Positions 33,752-42,634 of a stretch of 64,000 nucleotides of DNA are shown here, in pieces. This DNA is from an uncultured Rhodospirillales bacterium (GTDB taxonomy: Bacteria > Pseudomonadota > Alphaproteobacteria > ATCC43930 > CGMCC-115725), in NCBI GenBank assembly GCA_903822185.1, contig CAIJOA010000039.1, positions 124,001 through 188,000 on the forward strand, in the 5' to 3' direction. How positions within the stretch are numbered: position 1 is the stretch's first letter; each line of letters starts with the position of its first letter. The translations under genes were made by a program, and so were the position numbers. The notes under the pieces are model-generated. The model saw only the letters and a program-made list of their open reading frames with translations, did no database searches and had not been told where the DNA came from.

Positions 33752-34135
33752 ATGATGAACCCGGAAAACACGATCTATATCGTCGATGACGACGTCGCGG
33801 TCCGGGATTCGCTCAAGCTGCTGCTCGAGAGCCACGATTGCCATGTCGAGGATTACGGCTCGACCCGCGAATTTTTCGCTGCCTATCAACCGCAAGACAA
33901 CCAGTGCCTGGTCCTGGACCAGCATCTGCCAGGCGAAACCGGACTCGATTTTCTTGAATCGACCGACGGCGCGGCGCTGCGGGTGCCCGTCATCGTCATG
34001 AGCGGCGGCGGCGATTCAGCGCTGCAGAAACGCGCCCACAAAGCCGGCGTCGTCGCCTATTTCGACAAGCCGTTGGACAATAACGTGCTGCTGGCGACGA
34101 TCTTCAAGACGCTCGGCATTTCTGCCGAGCCGTAA
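33752..34135 (+). CDS. Single-domain response regulator (FixJ-like receiver)
   Basis: A 127-residue receiver domain. It has IYIVDDDVAVRDSLKLLLES (acidic pocket), the phosphorylation site LVLDQHLPGETGLDF, the Thr/Ser position in VIVMSGGGD and the lysine in YFDKPLDN. The sequence resembles the FixJ receiver, but the LuxR-type DNA-binding domain is absent; the stop comes soon after the last helix. It is divergent from the histidine kinase at 32806-33552, with a 199-base gap that should hold both promoters. Output must be through another protein, or it may act as a phosphate sink. Confidence 0.9.
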   Translation: MMNPENTIYIVDDDVAVRDSLKLLLESHDCHVEDYGSTREFFAAYQPQDNQCLVLDQHLPGETGLDFLESTDGAALRVPVIVMSGGGDSALQKRAHKAGVVAYFDKPLDNNVLLATIFKTLGISAEP

Positions 34136-34154
34136 GATCACAGAAACTTCGCCC

Positions 34155-34913
34155 TCATAGGAATTTCGTCGGCCGGATCAGCGTGCGCCACATATGGGCG
34201 ACCGGGCTACCGTCGAATCCGAGGCCTTCCTTCGGCTGCTTGAAGTTGCGGCCGATGATGTCGATGAAGGGGTCCCAGGTCGGCATCGCGTTCGGATCGA
34301 ACGAATAGATGTCGTGCACGGTGATCATGCGCGCCGTCATGTACCATTTGTGCTTGCGCGCATCCTCATAGGCCTTTTGGACGTAGTCGTCGGGCTTATA
34401 ATCGGCGCCGAAATATTTGATGTAGAGTTCGGGATATTGATACCCGACTGATTCATCGGGATAGAAACGCAGTGCCTGATGCGCGCGGATCGCCCAGGTC
34501 ACTTCTTCATCGACATAGGGCTCGACCAGTTGCGCGCCCCACCAGCCGTGATCGCAGCGGATGAAACCGCTGACCGCGATGTCGTGCAGCAGGCAGGCGA
34601 GAATAGTTTTCTCATTCATCCCCGCTTTCAGGGCGTGTGTCGCGCTTTGCAGCAGATGGTTATGACCGACGATGCGATGGTTGAAGAAATCCATCAGCGT
34701 CGGCGCCTTCGGCATCTTCGGCAGACGCTGATCGTCGCCCATCATCATGTATTTGCCGGGATTGGCGGCGAGCAGCTTCGCGCCGTTCTCGATCCCGCGC
34801 TTGCCGTCGGCAAGTTCGAACAGGAATGACTTCGCGACGATCGCGTCGAGCTCCGTCGTCATTTTATGTTCGAGCGCGTCCGCGCGTTCCGCCAGCGATG
34901 TTTCTGCAACCAT
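34155..34913 (-). CDS. HD-domain protein (hydrolase or diiron oxygenase)
   Basis: A 252-residue HD-domain protein. Candidate metal residues are His86 (GHNHLLQ), His110-Asp111 (ACLLHDIAV), His122 (RCDHGWW), His145 (IRAHQAL) and Asp201 (ITVHDIYSF). This six-ligand pattern is like the diiron HD oxygenases (PhnZ, MIOX), with the distances 24, 23 and 56 residues close to those I recall for PhnZ, although the third ligand is nearer. A simple phosphohydrolase remains possible. A GGAGG site precedes the ATG at 34913. It follows the dienelactone hydrolase gene on the same strand. Confidence 0.82.
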   Translation of the reverse strand: MVAETSLAERADALEHKMTTELDAIVAKSFLFELADGKRGIENGAKLLAANPGKYMMMGDDQRLPKMPKAPTLMDFFNHRIVGHNHLLQSATHALKAGMNEKTILACLLHDIAVSGFIRCDHGWWGAQLVEPYVDEEVTWAIRAHQALRFYPDESVGYQYPELYIKYFGADYKPDDYVQKAYEDARKHKWYMTARMITVHDIYSFDPNAMPTWDPFIDIIGRNFKQPKEGLGFDGSPVAHMWRTLIRPTKFL

Positions 34914-34984
34914 GGGAGAATCCTCCGCCCGAAGCCTGTTTATCCGACTCTATCCGCCGGTGTTTGAACCTGCAATCGTCCCTA

Positions 34985-35683
34985 TCAGGCGCCGAGGTAA
35001 CGCCGCAGGAAGGCGTCTGACCGTTGATTGGCAAGCGCCGTTACCTCGGCGTTGTAGGCCGCGCTGCCCACCCGGTTGAAGGCGTGATCGGCGTTCGGAT
35101 AGGCGTAAAGCTCGGCCCGGCCGGCGAGCGCTGCCTTGATCTGCGCCTGCGCCTCGGCCGGCACATGGCGGTCCTGTTCCGGGATATGCAGCAGCAACGG
35201 CTTCTTGATATTCGCCGCCTCATCAAGGCTTTTTTCGATGCCCACGCCGAAATAGCCGACATTGCAATCAGCATCGCTGCGCACCGCCATCAAGTAGGCG
35301 GTTTCGCCGCCGAGGCAATAGCCGAGGGTTCCGACCTTGCCGTTGCAGGCCGGATGAGCGCGCAGGAATGCGACGCAGGCTTTCAAATCTTCGACCGCCT
35401 TATCGTGGTCGAGATCGCGCGCAACCGCGATCGCCTTGGGGAAACTTTCCTTATCGAGCGGATCGAGTTGTACGCCGGGACGGATGCGCCAGAACAGATC
35501 GGGACAGATCGCGATATAACCCTTGGCCGCATAGTCGTCGGTGAAGCCGCGCATCTCGCTGTTCACGCCGAATATCTGCTGCATCATGACGATGCCCGGC
35601 ACTTTGGCGCCGACATTCTTCGGCAAGCTGAGATAGGCGGAAAAGATTCCGCCGTCGGCGGCTTTGATCGTGACGTCCGGCAT
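34985..35683 (-). CDS. Dienelactone hydrolase family protein
   Basis: A 232-residue alpha/beta hydrolase. It begins MPDVTIKAADGGIFSAYLSL, has IVMMQQIFGVNSEMRGFTDD, and the nucleophile motif GTLGYCLGGETAYL (Cys-containing GxCxGG, residues near 118), as in dienelactone hydrolase; NADHAFNR gives the histidine. The ATG at 35683 has GGGGAGGAA upstream. It is divergent from the LLM monooxygenase at 35784. It could open lactones formed in ring-cleavage pathways. A second family member lies at 61689-62486. Confidence 0.92.
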   Translation of the reverse strand: MPDVTIKAADGGIFSAYLSLPKNVGAKVPGIVMMQQIFGVNSEMRGFTDDYAAKGYIAICPDLFWRIRPGVQLDPLDKESFPKAIAVARDLDHDKAVEDLKACVAFLRAHPACNGKVGTLGYCLGGETAYLMAVRSDADCNVGYFGVGIEKSLDEAANIKKPLLLHIPEQDRHVPAEAQAQIKAALAGRAELYAYPNADHAFNRVGSAAYNAEVTALANQRSDAFLRRYLGA

Positions 35684-35783
35684 AATTGTTTCCTCCCCAG
35701 GAACGAGGCACAGACTGCCACGGCGGCGGCGATTTGATAATCTGCTTCTGGCAGGCATGCTGATAAGCCGTGGGGAGAAGACG

Positions 35784-36791
35784 ATGGAATTCGGGGTTTT
35801 CGATCATCTCGACCGGAACGATCTGTCGCTCAGCGACTATTACGACGCGCGGCTGAAGATCGTCGAGGCCTATGACCGGTTGGGTTTTCACGGCTATCAC
35901 CTCGCCGAACATCACGCGACGCCCCTGGGCATGGCGCCCAGCCCCAGCGTATTCTTGTCGGCGGTGGCCCAGCGGACCAAGAAGCTGCGCTTCGGACCGA
36001 TGGTCTATGCCCTGCCGCTCTATCACCCGCTGCGCATGATCGAAGAGATCTGCATGCTGGATCATATGAGCCGCGGGCGATTGGATATCGGTTTCGGCCG
36101 CGGATCGTCGCCGACCGAGCTTTCATTCTTCGGCCAGAAGCAAGCCGACTCCCAAGCGATTTATGCCGAGGCGCTGGAACTGATCATTCAGGGCCTGACG
36201 CACGAGAACCTAACCTTCGACGGCAAGTTCTTTCAGCTCGACAATGTGCCGATGGAACTGGCGCCCTATCAAAAACCCTATCCGCCGATCTGGTACGGCG
36301 TCCATGCGCCCGATAGCGCCGATCGCGCGGCGCGTGCTGGCTTGAAGGTGATCGAGTTGGATCAGACCGCAGCGACGAAGCTTTGCTACGACAGGTTTCG
36401 CGCGACCTGGGCCGAGACGCAAAAGGACAAGCCGCTGCCGCTGATGGGGCTGGGCCGTTTCATCGTCGTCGCCGAAACCGATGCCGAAGCACGCGCCATC
36501 GCCACACGTGCCTATCCGCGCTGGCACAGCAATTTCAGCTTCCTGCATACGCATGCGGGCTACACTGTCTCGCACCCACAACCGCCGACCTACGAAGCAT
36601 TGGAAGCCGACGGGCGCGGCTTTGCCGGATCGGCGGCGTCGGTCACGGATTATGTGCGGAGGCAGATGAAGGAAACCGGCGCGAATTATTTCGTCGGGCA
36701 ATTCGCCTTCGGCGATATGAGTCTTTACGAGACGCTGCGGTCGATCGATCTGTTCGCACGCGAAGTGATGCCCGCGTTGCGGAAAGCCTAG
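35784..36791 (+). CDS. Luciferase-like (LLM class) flavin-dependent oxidoreductase
   Basis: A 335-residue luciferase-like protein. Motifs: FGVFDHLDRND, GYHLAEHHATPLGMAPSPSV, VYALPLYHPLRMIEEICMLD and LDIGFGRGSSPTELSFFG, then IWYGVHAPDSADRAARAG. The ATG at 35784 has GGGGAG upstream. It is divergent from the dienelactone hydrolase and convergent with the CoA-transferase; the two stops overlap by 4 bases. It needs reduced flavin from elsewhere. Substrate unknown. It differs clearly from the LLM protein at 28267-29430, so the two are not recent duplicates. Confidence 0.9.
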   Translation: MEFGVFDHLDRNDLSLSDYYDARLKIVEAYDRLGFHGYHLAEHHATPLGMAPSPSVFLSAVAQRTKKLRFGPMVYALPLYHPLRMIEEICMLDHMSRGRLDIGFGRGSSPTELSFFGQKQADSQAIYAEALELIIQGLTHENLTFDGKFFQLDNVPMELAPYQKPYPPIWYGVHAPDSADRAARAGLKVIELDQTAATKLCYDRFRATWAETQKDKPLPLMGLGRFIVVAETDAEARAIATRAYPRWHSNFSFLHTHAGYTVSHPQPPTYEALEADGRGFAGSAASVTDYVRRQMKETGANYFVGQFAFGDMSLYETLRSIDLFAREVMPALRKA

Positions 36792-38005
36792 ATCGCTTCG
36801 GCCTTGCGCAGCGCCGCGAGGCCCGCGTCGTCGTAGCCGATATCCCGCAGCACCGATTCCGTATGCTCGCCCAGAAGCGGCGGCATACGTTGTTCGGGCT
36901 CGCGCACGCCGTTGATGCGCACCGCACGGTGCATCATCGTCATCGTGCCGTAGCCTTCGCGCTCACGCTGCTCGAAGATGCCGAGATGCGCGACCTCAGG
37001 ATCGCGCATCGCTTCGGACACCGTATTGATCTCCGAACCGGCGACGTCTTCGGCGGCGAGACGCTGCATCCATTCATCGCGGCTGCGTTTCGCAAACACC
37101 GGGCGCAGCGCGTCGATCAGCATCGAGAAATTATCGATGCGGCTTTGACGTTTCTGGAAAACGGGATGCGCCGCGATATCGGCATCGCCCATCGCCGCGA
37201 CGAGTGCCAGCCATAGCTTGTCGGGACCGCCGACATGAACCGCGAGCATCTTGTCGTCGGCACAGCGGAACAGGAACGAGTGCGAATAAGACGTCCGCGT
37301 CTCCGGCGCCATGTCGATGCCGGATTCGGTATAGGCGGTGAAGGCGTCGGGCATGAAATGGATTGCCGATTCGATCATGCTGATATCGATGCGCGCGCCG
37401 ATGCCGGTGCGTTCACGGCCGTAGAGCGAGGCCATGACCGCGTTGGCCGCCTGCATCGAGGTCGCCTGATCGGCCACCGTCGGGCCGCGCATGCGCGGAT
37501 CGGCCGGGTCGCTGAAGAGATAGAGCATGCCCGATAGCGCCTGTCCGACCGTATCGAAGGATGGGCGCGCCTTATAAGGCCCATCCTCGGAAAAACCCGA
37601 GATCGAGCAATAGATCAGTTTCGGATTGTCCTGTTTCAGCACGTCGTAGCCGACGCCGAGTCGGTCGAGCACGCCGGCGCGGAAATTCTCGAGAACGACG
37701 TCGGACTGCGCCGCAAGCTTTCGGAAGACCGCGCGGCCTTCGGGCTTTTGCAGATCGAGGACGACGCTTTCCTTGTTCCGGTTGAAGCCGAGAAAGTTAT
37801 GGCCGTAGCCGGGAATGCGGGGCTTCGTGACATAGAGACGGAACGGATCGCCGACTCCGGGCCGTTCGATCTTGATGACCCGCGCGCCGAGATCGGCGAG
37901 AAGCTGACCGGCATAAGGCCCGGCGATGAATTGCCCCAGCTCGAGGACGGTAAGACCCGCCAAAGGATTTTCGGGGCTCGGTTGCCGCCCTTGATCTGCC
38001 GTCAT
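36788..38005 (-). CDS. Class III CoA-transferase (CaiB/BaiF family)
   Basis: A 405-residue family III CoA-transferase. Typical segments: LAGLTVLELGQFIAGPYAGQ, LADLGARVIKIERPGVGDPF, GFNRNKESVVLDLQKPEGRA, LKQDNPKLIYCSISGFSEDG and GPTVADQATSMQAANAVMAS, where the aspartate is the likely catalytic residue. It would move CoA onto a carboxylate, an alternative to the ATP-using ligase. It follows the Rieske oxygenase gene by 11 bases and so may form an operon with it and the RraA-like gene. Confidence 0.92.
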   Translation of the reverse strand: MTADQGRQPSPENPLAGLTVLELGQFIAGPYAGQLLADLGARVIKIERPGVGDPFRLYVTKPRIPGYGHNFLGFNRNKESVVLDLQKPEGRAVFRKLAAQSDVVLENFRAGVLDRLGVGYDVLKQDNPKLIYCSISGFSEDGPYKARPSFDTVGQALSGMLYLFSDPADPRMRGPTVADQATSMQAANAVMASLYGRERTGIGARIDISMIESAIHFMPDAFTAYTESGIDMAPETRTSYSHSFLFRCADDKMLAVHVGGPDKLWLALVAAMGDADIAAHPVFQKRQSRIDNFSMLIDALRPVFAKRSRDEWMQRLAAEDVAGSEINTVSEAMRDPEVAHLGIFEQREREGYGTMTMMHRAVRINGVREPEQRMPPLLGEHTESVLRDIGYDDAGLAALRKAEAI

Positions 38006-38016
38006 GTCGTTATTTG

Positions 38017-39306
38017 CTATTCCGCCGCTGCTGCCTTCGACGCAGCCATATGCTGCGCGTAGAAGACTTCCTTGTAGTTGTCCTTATCGGGCGAGATCAA
38101 GGACGCGACCACGATTTCCGTGATCTTCTGCTTCATTTGCTGCGAGTCGGTGATACGGAAAGGTAATTCCTTACCGGTATCAAGCTCCTCCATCGCGGCC
38201 AAAAGGGTGCGCCGTGCGCCGACGATCGCCTTGTCGCCATGGCCGAGATGCTCTTTCGAGCGATCATAGATCGGCCCCATCGCCTCGGTCGCCCAGTTGT
38301 CGTGCAGACCGAAGGCATGGCCGAGTCCCGCGAACCAACCGGCCTTCATGTCCTTGCGATCCTGCAGCCAGCGATTTTCCTTATTGCGCTCGGGCAGACG
38401 AGTCGGGTTCTTCGGGTCCCACTGCATCTCGGCCTGATGACGTTCCCAGGAGAGATTGATCTCGCCCTTGCGCTTAAAGACCAGCTGATATTTGAAATGA
38501 TGCTCATCGTCGATCGGCACATGCCACAGCGCCATGTAGCCGTCGCCGTCGCTGCTGCCCGCGACGATCGCGATGTTGGGGCAGATGAAATTCGAGATGC
38601 GCAGATAGGCCTCGTTGCGCAGGTCACGCATCGCATAGATGCGAACGCCGTAATCGGTGCGCTCGACCTCCATCCGCGGCGTGCCGTGGCGGAAGAATTC
38701 ATAGACCGGCCCGGCATTCGAGTCGCTGAGCGTCGCACGCGCCGACGGCAGCGCGAAATGCAGGTAGCTGAGATGATACGGATCGATATCGCCTTCGAGT
38801 CCTTGCAGCCAATTGCAGCGTTCGCGCGAACGCACGACATAGCGATGATTGTCGGGCACCTGGAGACATTCCCATTCCGGAAACGCCGGAGGCTCACCCT
38901 CGCCCAAATAGGCGAAGATCATCCCGCCCATGACCCGAACCGGATAGGCGCCGTGTTTGATCATATGGCAGAAGTCTTTGCCCGGCGGCTCGGCCGGTTG
39001 CTCAAGGCACTTGCCGTTCGTGTCGAACACCCAACCGTGATAGACACAGCGCAACCCGCCCGCTTCGATCCGGCCGTAGCTGAGATCGGCGCCACGATGC
39101 GGGCAAACAAGATCGAGCAGCCCGACCTTGCCGGCTTCGTCGCGGAACAAGACGAAATCCTGATGCAGCGCCTTGATCGCAATCGGCGCGTCCTCGGGAA
39201 TGTCGGATTCCATCGCGACCGGCAGCCAATAGTTCCGGAACAGCTTGCCGCCCGGCGTCCCCGGCCCGGTCAACGTCACCAGATCGTTTTGTTCTTTCGT
39301 CAGCAT
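38017..39306 (-). CDS. Rieske oxygenase, phthalate-dioxygenase-like terminal component
   Basis: A 429-residue oxygenase of the phthalate 4,5-dioxygenase class, which acts without a beta subunit. The Rieske ligands are CPHRGADL and CVYHGWVFD, and the mononuclear iron motif is DIDPYHLSYLH (D..H-x4-H). It opens MLTKEQNDLVTLTGPGTPGG and has LFRNYWLPVAMESD, as in that class. GGGAGGA precedes the ATG. It lies between the CoA-transferase and the RraA-like gene. An iron-sulfur flavin reductase is not nearby, so electrons come from elsewhere in the genome. Confidence 0.93.
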   Translation of the reverse strand: MLTKEQNDLVTLTGPGTPGGKLFRNYWLPVAMESDIPEDAPIAIKALHQDFVLFRDEAGKVGLLDLVCPHRGADLSYGRIEAGGLRCVYHGWVFDTNGKCLEQPAEPPGKDFCHMIKHGAYPVRVMGGMIFAYLGEGEPPAFPEWECLQVPDNHRYVVRSRERCNWLQGLEGDIDPYHLSYLHFALPSARATLSDSNAGPVYEFFRHGTPRMEVERTDYGVRIYAMRDLRNEAYLRISNFICPNIAIVAGSSDGDGYMALWHVPIDDEHHFKYQLVFKRKGEINLSWERHQAEMQWDPKNPTRLPERNKENRWLQDRKDMKAGWFAGLGHAFGLHDNWATEAMGPIYDRSKEHLGHGDKAIVGARRTLLAAMEELDTGKELPFRITDSQQMKQKITEIVVASLISPDKDNYKEVFYAQHMAASKAAAAE

Positions 39307-39388
39307 GTCGTCCTCCCAACAGGGAATTTATTTGGGTCGATTACAATCAAGCGGTGGCGGCAAGTCAAATCGCCACCCGGTGATGGTA

Positions 39389-40045
39389 TCACTTATGCCC
39401 AAGCATTTTTTCGTAATCGGCGCCCATAACCTCGGCCATTTTCTGACCGGCCTGCGCCGCCTTGGCCATCGCTGCTTCGCGTGAGGCGATACGTTCGGCA
39501 TCGGCGAGAACGTGATCGAGCTGCGCGGCGGGAATAAAGACCGCGCAACTGCTGTCGGCGACGACGTAATCGCCGTCATTCACCGTGACCTCGCCGACCG
39601 TGATCGGCGCACCGGTCGAAACCTCAATGATGCGACCGCGCGCGGTTCGTGCGGTGACCGAGCGGGCATAAACCGGAAAGCCGAAATCGGTCGCCTCGTC
39701 GATGTCGCGCGCTGGACCTTCGACGATCACGCCGGCGACACCCTTGGTCTTGGCTCCGATCGACAGAATGCCACCCCATCCCGCCGCTTCGATCCCGCTG
39801 CGTTGCTCGACGACGATGACATCGCCGGCATCGGACGCGTCGATCGCCGTGGTGCAAAGATGGTGCGCCGCCGTCCGGCCTTCGGCGGCTTCCAGCTTCA
39901 CCGTTCGGACACGCCCGGCGACGCGCTGCCGCACCGATCGCGGCAACAGGCCCGACACCGCGCCGACCAGCTTCAACCGGTCCATCGCATCGGAAATGGC
40001 GCAGCTATCGAGCTTGCGCAGCCGTTCTAATTGGCTTTCAGACAT
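39389..40045 (-). CDS. RraA-like / HMG aldolase-oxaloacetate decarboxylase family protein
   Basis: A 218-residue protein of the RraA/4-hydroxy-4-methyl-2-oxoglutarate aldolase family. The metal and substrate motif is present in GVAGVIVEGPARDIDEATDF (Arg-Asp in the D-x20-RD pattern) with WGGILSIGAKTKGVAG before it. Such enzymes cleave 4-carboxy-4-hydroxy-2-oxoadipate or HMG to pyruvate at the end of protocatechuate 4,5-cleavage; RNase-E-inhibiting RraA proteins are shorter. The ATG at 40045 is chosen over an in-frame GTG at 40060; neither has a strong ribosome site. Adjacent to the phthalate-type Rieske gene, which suits aromatic catabolism. Confidence 0.85.
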   Translation of the reverse strand: MSESQLERLRKLDSCAISDAMDRLKLVGAVSGLLPRSVRQRVAGRVRTVKLEAAEGRTAAHHLCTTAIDASDAGDVIVVEQRSGIEAAGWGGILSIGAKTKGVAGVIVEGPARDIDEATDFGFPVYARSVTARTARGRIIEVSTGAPITVGEVTVNDGDYVVADSSCAVFIPAAQLDHVLADAERIASREAAMAKAAQAGQKMAEVMGADYEKMLGHK

Positions 40046-40076
40046 GTTCAATCGATCCACTCTTTAAGCCGCCATT

Positions 40077-41285
40077 TCAATCAGCGTCGGTAACGACAGC
40101 GCCATAGAGTTCCCAGTTCTTGCCATTAAAGGATTCAAACTGCATCTGATGGATGACACGGTAGTCGGTCGGCGTCGTCGTGACCGAAATGCCGGGCAGC
40201 ATCAGCGACGGATGGAAGGCTTTGATGTTCGAGGCGTGCTTCATGATGTTTTCATGCGTCAGCTCGTCTCCGCATTCCTTGAGAATTTCGGCCAGCGTCT
40301 CGCCCGCGTCGTAGCCGGCGATGGCCAAAGCCGTATCCGTCACCTGCGTATCGTAGGTCTTCATCCAGTCGAGGAAAGCGATGGTCGCCGGGTCGTTCGC
40401 CCAGTGTGGATCATTCGCATCCTTGATGAAGGTCGGGGTGATGACACCGACCGCTTTATCAAGACCGGCGGGCGCCAGCGTGCCCTGGATCTGTGCGACG
40501 ATCGAGGGAATGATCATCTTCGGCTTCCAGCCGGTATCGTAGGCACGGCGTATCGCCTGCGAGGTCGCCTTCGGCGTCGAGAGCGAGATGAAGATCGTCG
40601 CACCAGAGCTTTGCAGCGTGGCGATCTGTGAATCGACGGTCGGGTCCGATACCTCGTATGAGACCGACGCCGCGATCGGCGCCTTATCGCCAAGCCCCTG
40701 CTTCACCCCGGCGAAATATTCTTTGCCGAGATCGTCGTTCTGAAACAACACTGCGACCTTGGTGCCGGGCCAGTTTTGCCCGACATGCTTGCCGATCAGC
40801 ACGCCCTCGGTGAAGGTCGTCACCGAATTGCCGATCGTCCAGGGATGAACCTTCGGATCGTAAAAAGCCGAATTGCCTGTTGCGATGAAAAGCTGCGGGA
40901 TCTTTTTGTCGTTGAGATAACCCGAGACCGCCAGTTGCGTCGGCGTGCCGATCGAACCGGCCATCAACAGGACACCTTCCTGCTCGACCAGTTTTCGCGT
41001 GACTTCGACGGCTTTGGCTGATGAATAGGTATCGTCCTCGGCGATGTAATTGATCTTGCGGCCGTTGATGCCGCCTTTGGTGTTGATCCAGGCGAAATAG
41101 GCCGCAACCGATTTCACCATCTGCCCCGCGACCGACGCAGGACCGCTGAACGGACCCGAGCCGCCGATCTTGATTTCCGTATCGGTCGCGCCGGTGTCGT
41201 ATTTCTTATCGGCGTAGGCCGGGCCGATACCGACGGTCAGCGCGAGCAACGCCGCGCTGGCAATCATTCCTTTATTCGTCTTCAT
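40077..41285 (-). CDS. Branched-chain-amino-acid-type ABC substrate-binding protein
   Basis: A 402-residue LivJ/Peripla_BP_6 family protein with signal peptide (MKTNKGMIASAALLALTVG, cleavage after AYA). Segments: IKIGGSGPFSGPASVAGQMV, GINGRKINYIAEDDTYSSAK and VAVLFQNDDLGKEYFAGVKQ fit the family. The ATG at 41285 has GGATGGGGA upstream. Membrane components LivM and LivH follow upstream on the same strand beyond a methionine-synthase-like gene. In catabolic clusters such proteins often bind aromatic acids, so leucine transport should not be assumed. Confidence 0.92.
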   Translation of the reverse strand: MKTNKGMIASAALLALTVGIGPAYADKKYDTGATDTEIKIGGSGPFSGPASVAGQMVKSVAAYFAWINTKGGINGRKINYIAEDDTYSSAKAVEVTRKLVEQEGVLLMAGSIGTPTQLAVSGYLNDKKIPQLFIATGNSAFYDPKVHPWTIGNSVTTFTEGVLIGKHVGQNWPGTKVAVLFQNDDLGKEYFAGVKQGLGDKAPIAASVSYEVSDPTVDSQIATLQSSGATIFISLSTPKATSQAIRRAYDTGWKPKMIIPSIVAQIQGTLAPAGLDKAVGVITPTFIKDANDPHWANDPATIAFLDWMKTYDTQVTDTALAIAGYDAGETLAEILKECGDELTHENIMKHASNIKAFHPSLMLPGISVTTTPTDYRVIHQMQFESFNGKNWELYGAVVTDAD

Positions 41286-41317
41286 GTTTCCCCATCCTTG
41301 TTTTTTTGTTCGGCATT

Positions 41318-41444
41318 CCCTCACCTTCCCATCGCTAACGCGATGGGCCCCTTCCTCTCCCGTTGTCACGGGCGAGGAGTTCATTAGCCCCTCGCCCGCT
41401 TGCGGGAGAGGGAGGGACCCGCGCGAAGCGTGGGAGGGTGAGGG
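41318..41444. repeat. Composite palindromic intergenic repeat
   Basis: CCCTCACC at 41318 is mirrored by GGTGAGGG at 41444. Inside are a CCCATCGC-TAAC-GCGATGGG hairpin and inverted CTCTCCCG/CGGGAGAG blocks. It shares block order and bases with the element at 13293-13433. It fills most of the gap between two genes on the same strand, so it would be transcribed and might reduce read-through. Confidence 0.75.
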
Positions 41445-41450
41445 TTTATC

Positions 41451-42614
41451 CTACTTGCCCCAAAGCTGCTTCGTCGCGATCCGCGCACCCTCGGCCATCG
41501 CCTTGAACTTGCCCCAGCAGATTTCGCCGTGACCGACGCGCGATCCGACGCCACAATCGCTGCCGCCCATAACGTTCTCGCGCCCGACGATCTTGGCATA
41601 GCGCACAAGACGTTCGGCGATTAGTTCGGGATGTTCGATCAAATCGGTGCAATGGCCGATGACGCCCGGGATGAGAACGGCGTCGGGATTCCATTTTACG
41701 TTTTCGAACACCTTCCATTCGTGTTCGTGGGCCGGGTTCGAGGCCTCGATTGAATATGAGCTGGCCTTGACCGACAGAATGACATCGACGATCTCGCGCA
41801 ACGGAATGTCGTGCTTGTGCGGGCCATGGGCGCTACCCCAGCAGACGTGAAGGCGAATCTTTTCGCGAGGGATATCGCGCAGCGCGTGATTAAGCGCCGC
41901 GACACGCAGTTCGGCATATTTACGATAATCGGCGACGGTCATGTTCGGATACATCTGCCAGCCGTCGGGCAGATCGGGATTGTCGAGCTGCAGCAGGAAG
42001 CCGGCATCGACGATCGCCTTATATTCGACCGCCAGGGCATCGGCGATGGCGAAGAGGAATTTCTCTTCATTCGCGTAATGCTCGTTGATCAGCCAATGCT
42101 CGATCGTGCCCGGTGTGATCGACGGCAAGAATGCCTCTTCGACCTTCACCCTGTCGAGCGCCGCTTTAAAATTTGCGATATCGGTCTTCAGCGATTCCTG
42201 GCCGGTGTAAGCGAGCGCACTGGAACAGAAGATGCGGCGTTTCGGATTGCTGTCGCCGAAGCCGCCGAGGCCGGCCTTGAAATAGCCGGGGAATTCCAGC
42301 ACGTCGCGGCCGCTGATATCGAGACGCGGTGGGCCCTTCTCCGGATCGATATCGCGCTGAGTGATGCCGGCGAGACGTTCGCGGATATAGAAGGTGAAAT
42401 TCGCCTTGCTGATCTCACCGTCATTGACGCTGTCGATCCCGCAGGCAGCTTGTTGCTTCACCACGTCGGCGACCACGGCTTTGACCTTGGCGTCGAGTTC
42501 AGCTTTATCGACCGGCGCGCCGGCGGCGCGGGCATAGAGCATCTTCGACAGATCGGCAGGACGCGGCAACGTGCCGGCATGAGTCACTTTGATGCGATCG
42601 TTGCTTTTAATCAT
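41451..42614 (-). CDS. Cobalamin-independent methionine synthase-like protein (MetE C-domain family)
   Basis: A 387-residue protein matching the catalytic C-terminal barrel of MetE. Zinc ligands have counterparts: His256 and Cys258 (LHVCWGS), Glu290 (SIEASNP) and Cys354 (GGSDCGVGS). It opens with IKVTHAGTLPRP and has GIDSVNDGEISKANF. The N-terminal domain of full MetE (about 750 residues) is absent, as in core-type methionine synthases or related methyltransferases. GGGAGGAAG precedes the ATG. It sits inside a Liv-type transporter cluster. It may move a methyl group from a catabolic substrate rather than make methionine. Confidence 0.87.
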   Translation of the reverse strand: MIKSNDRIKVTHAGTLPRPADLSKMLYARAAGAPVDKAELDAKVKAVVADVVKQQAACGIDSVNDGEISKANFTFYIRERLAGITQRDIDPEKGPPRLDISGRDVLEFPGYFKAGLGGFGDSNPKRRIFCSSALAYTGQESLKTDIANFKAALDRVKVEEAFLPSITPGTIEHWLINEHYANEEKFLFAIADALAVEYKAIVDAGFLLQLDNPDLPDGWQMYPNMTVADYRKYAELRVAALNHALRDIPREKIRLHVCWGSAHGPHKHDIPLREIVDVILSVKASSYSIEASNPAHEHEWKVFENVKWNPDAVLIPGVIGHCTDLIEHPELIAERLVRYAKIVGRENVMGGSDCGVGSRVGHGEICWGKFKAMAEGARIATKQLWGK

Positions 42615-42634
42615 GGTCTCTTCCTCCCAAGAAC

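Noticed and set aside
41451-42614. Truncated or broken metE gene
   Set aside because: Start, ribosome site and all four zinc ligands are intact and the length suits the known single-domain class, so it is likely a functional protein.
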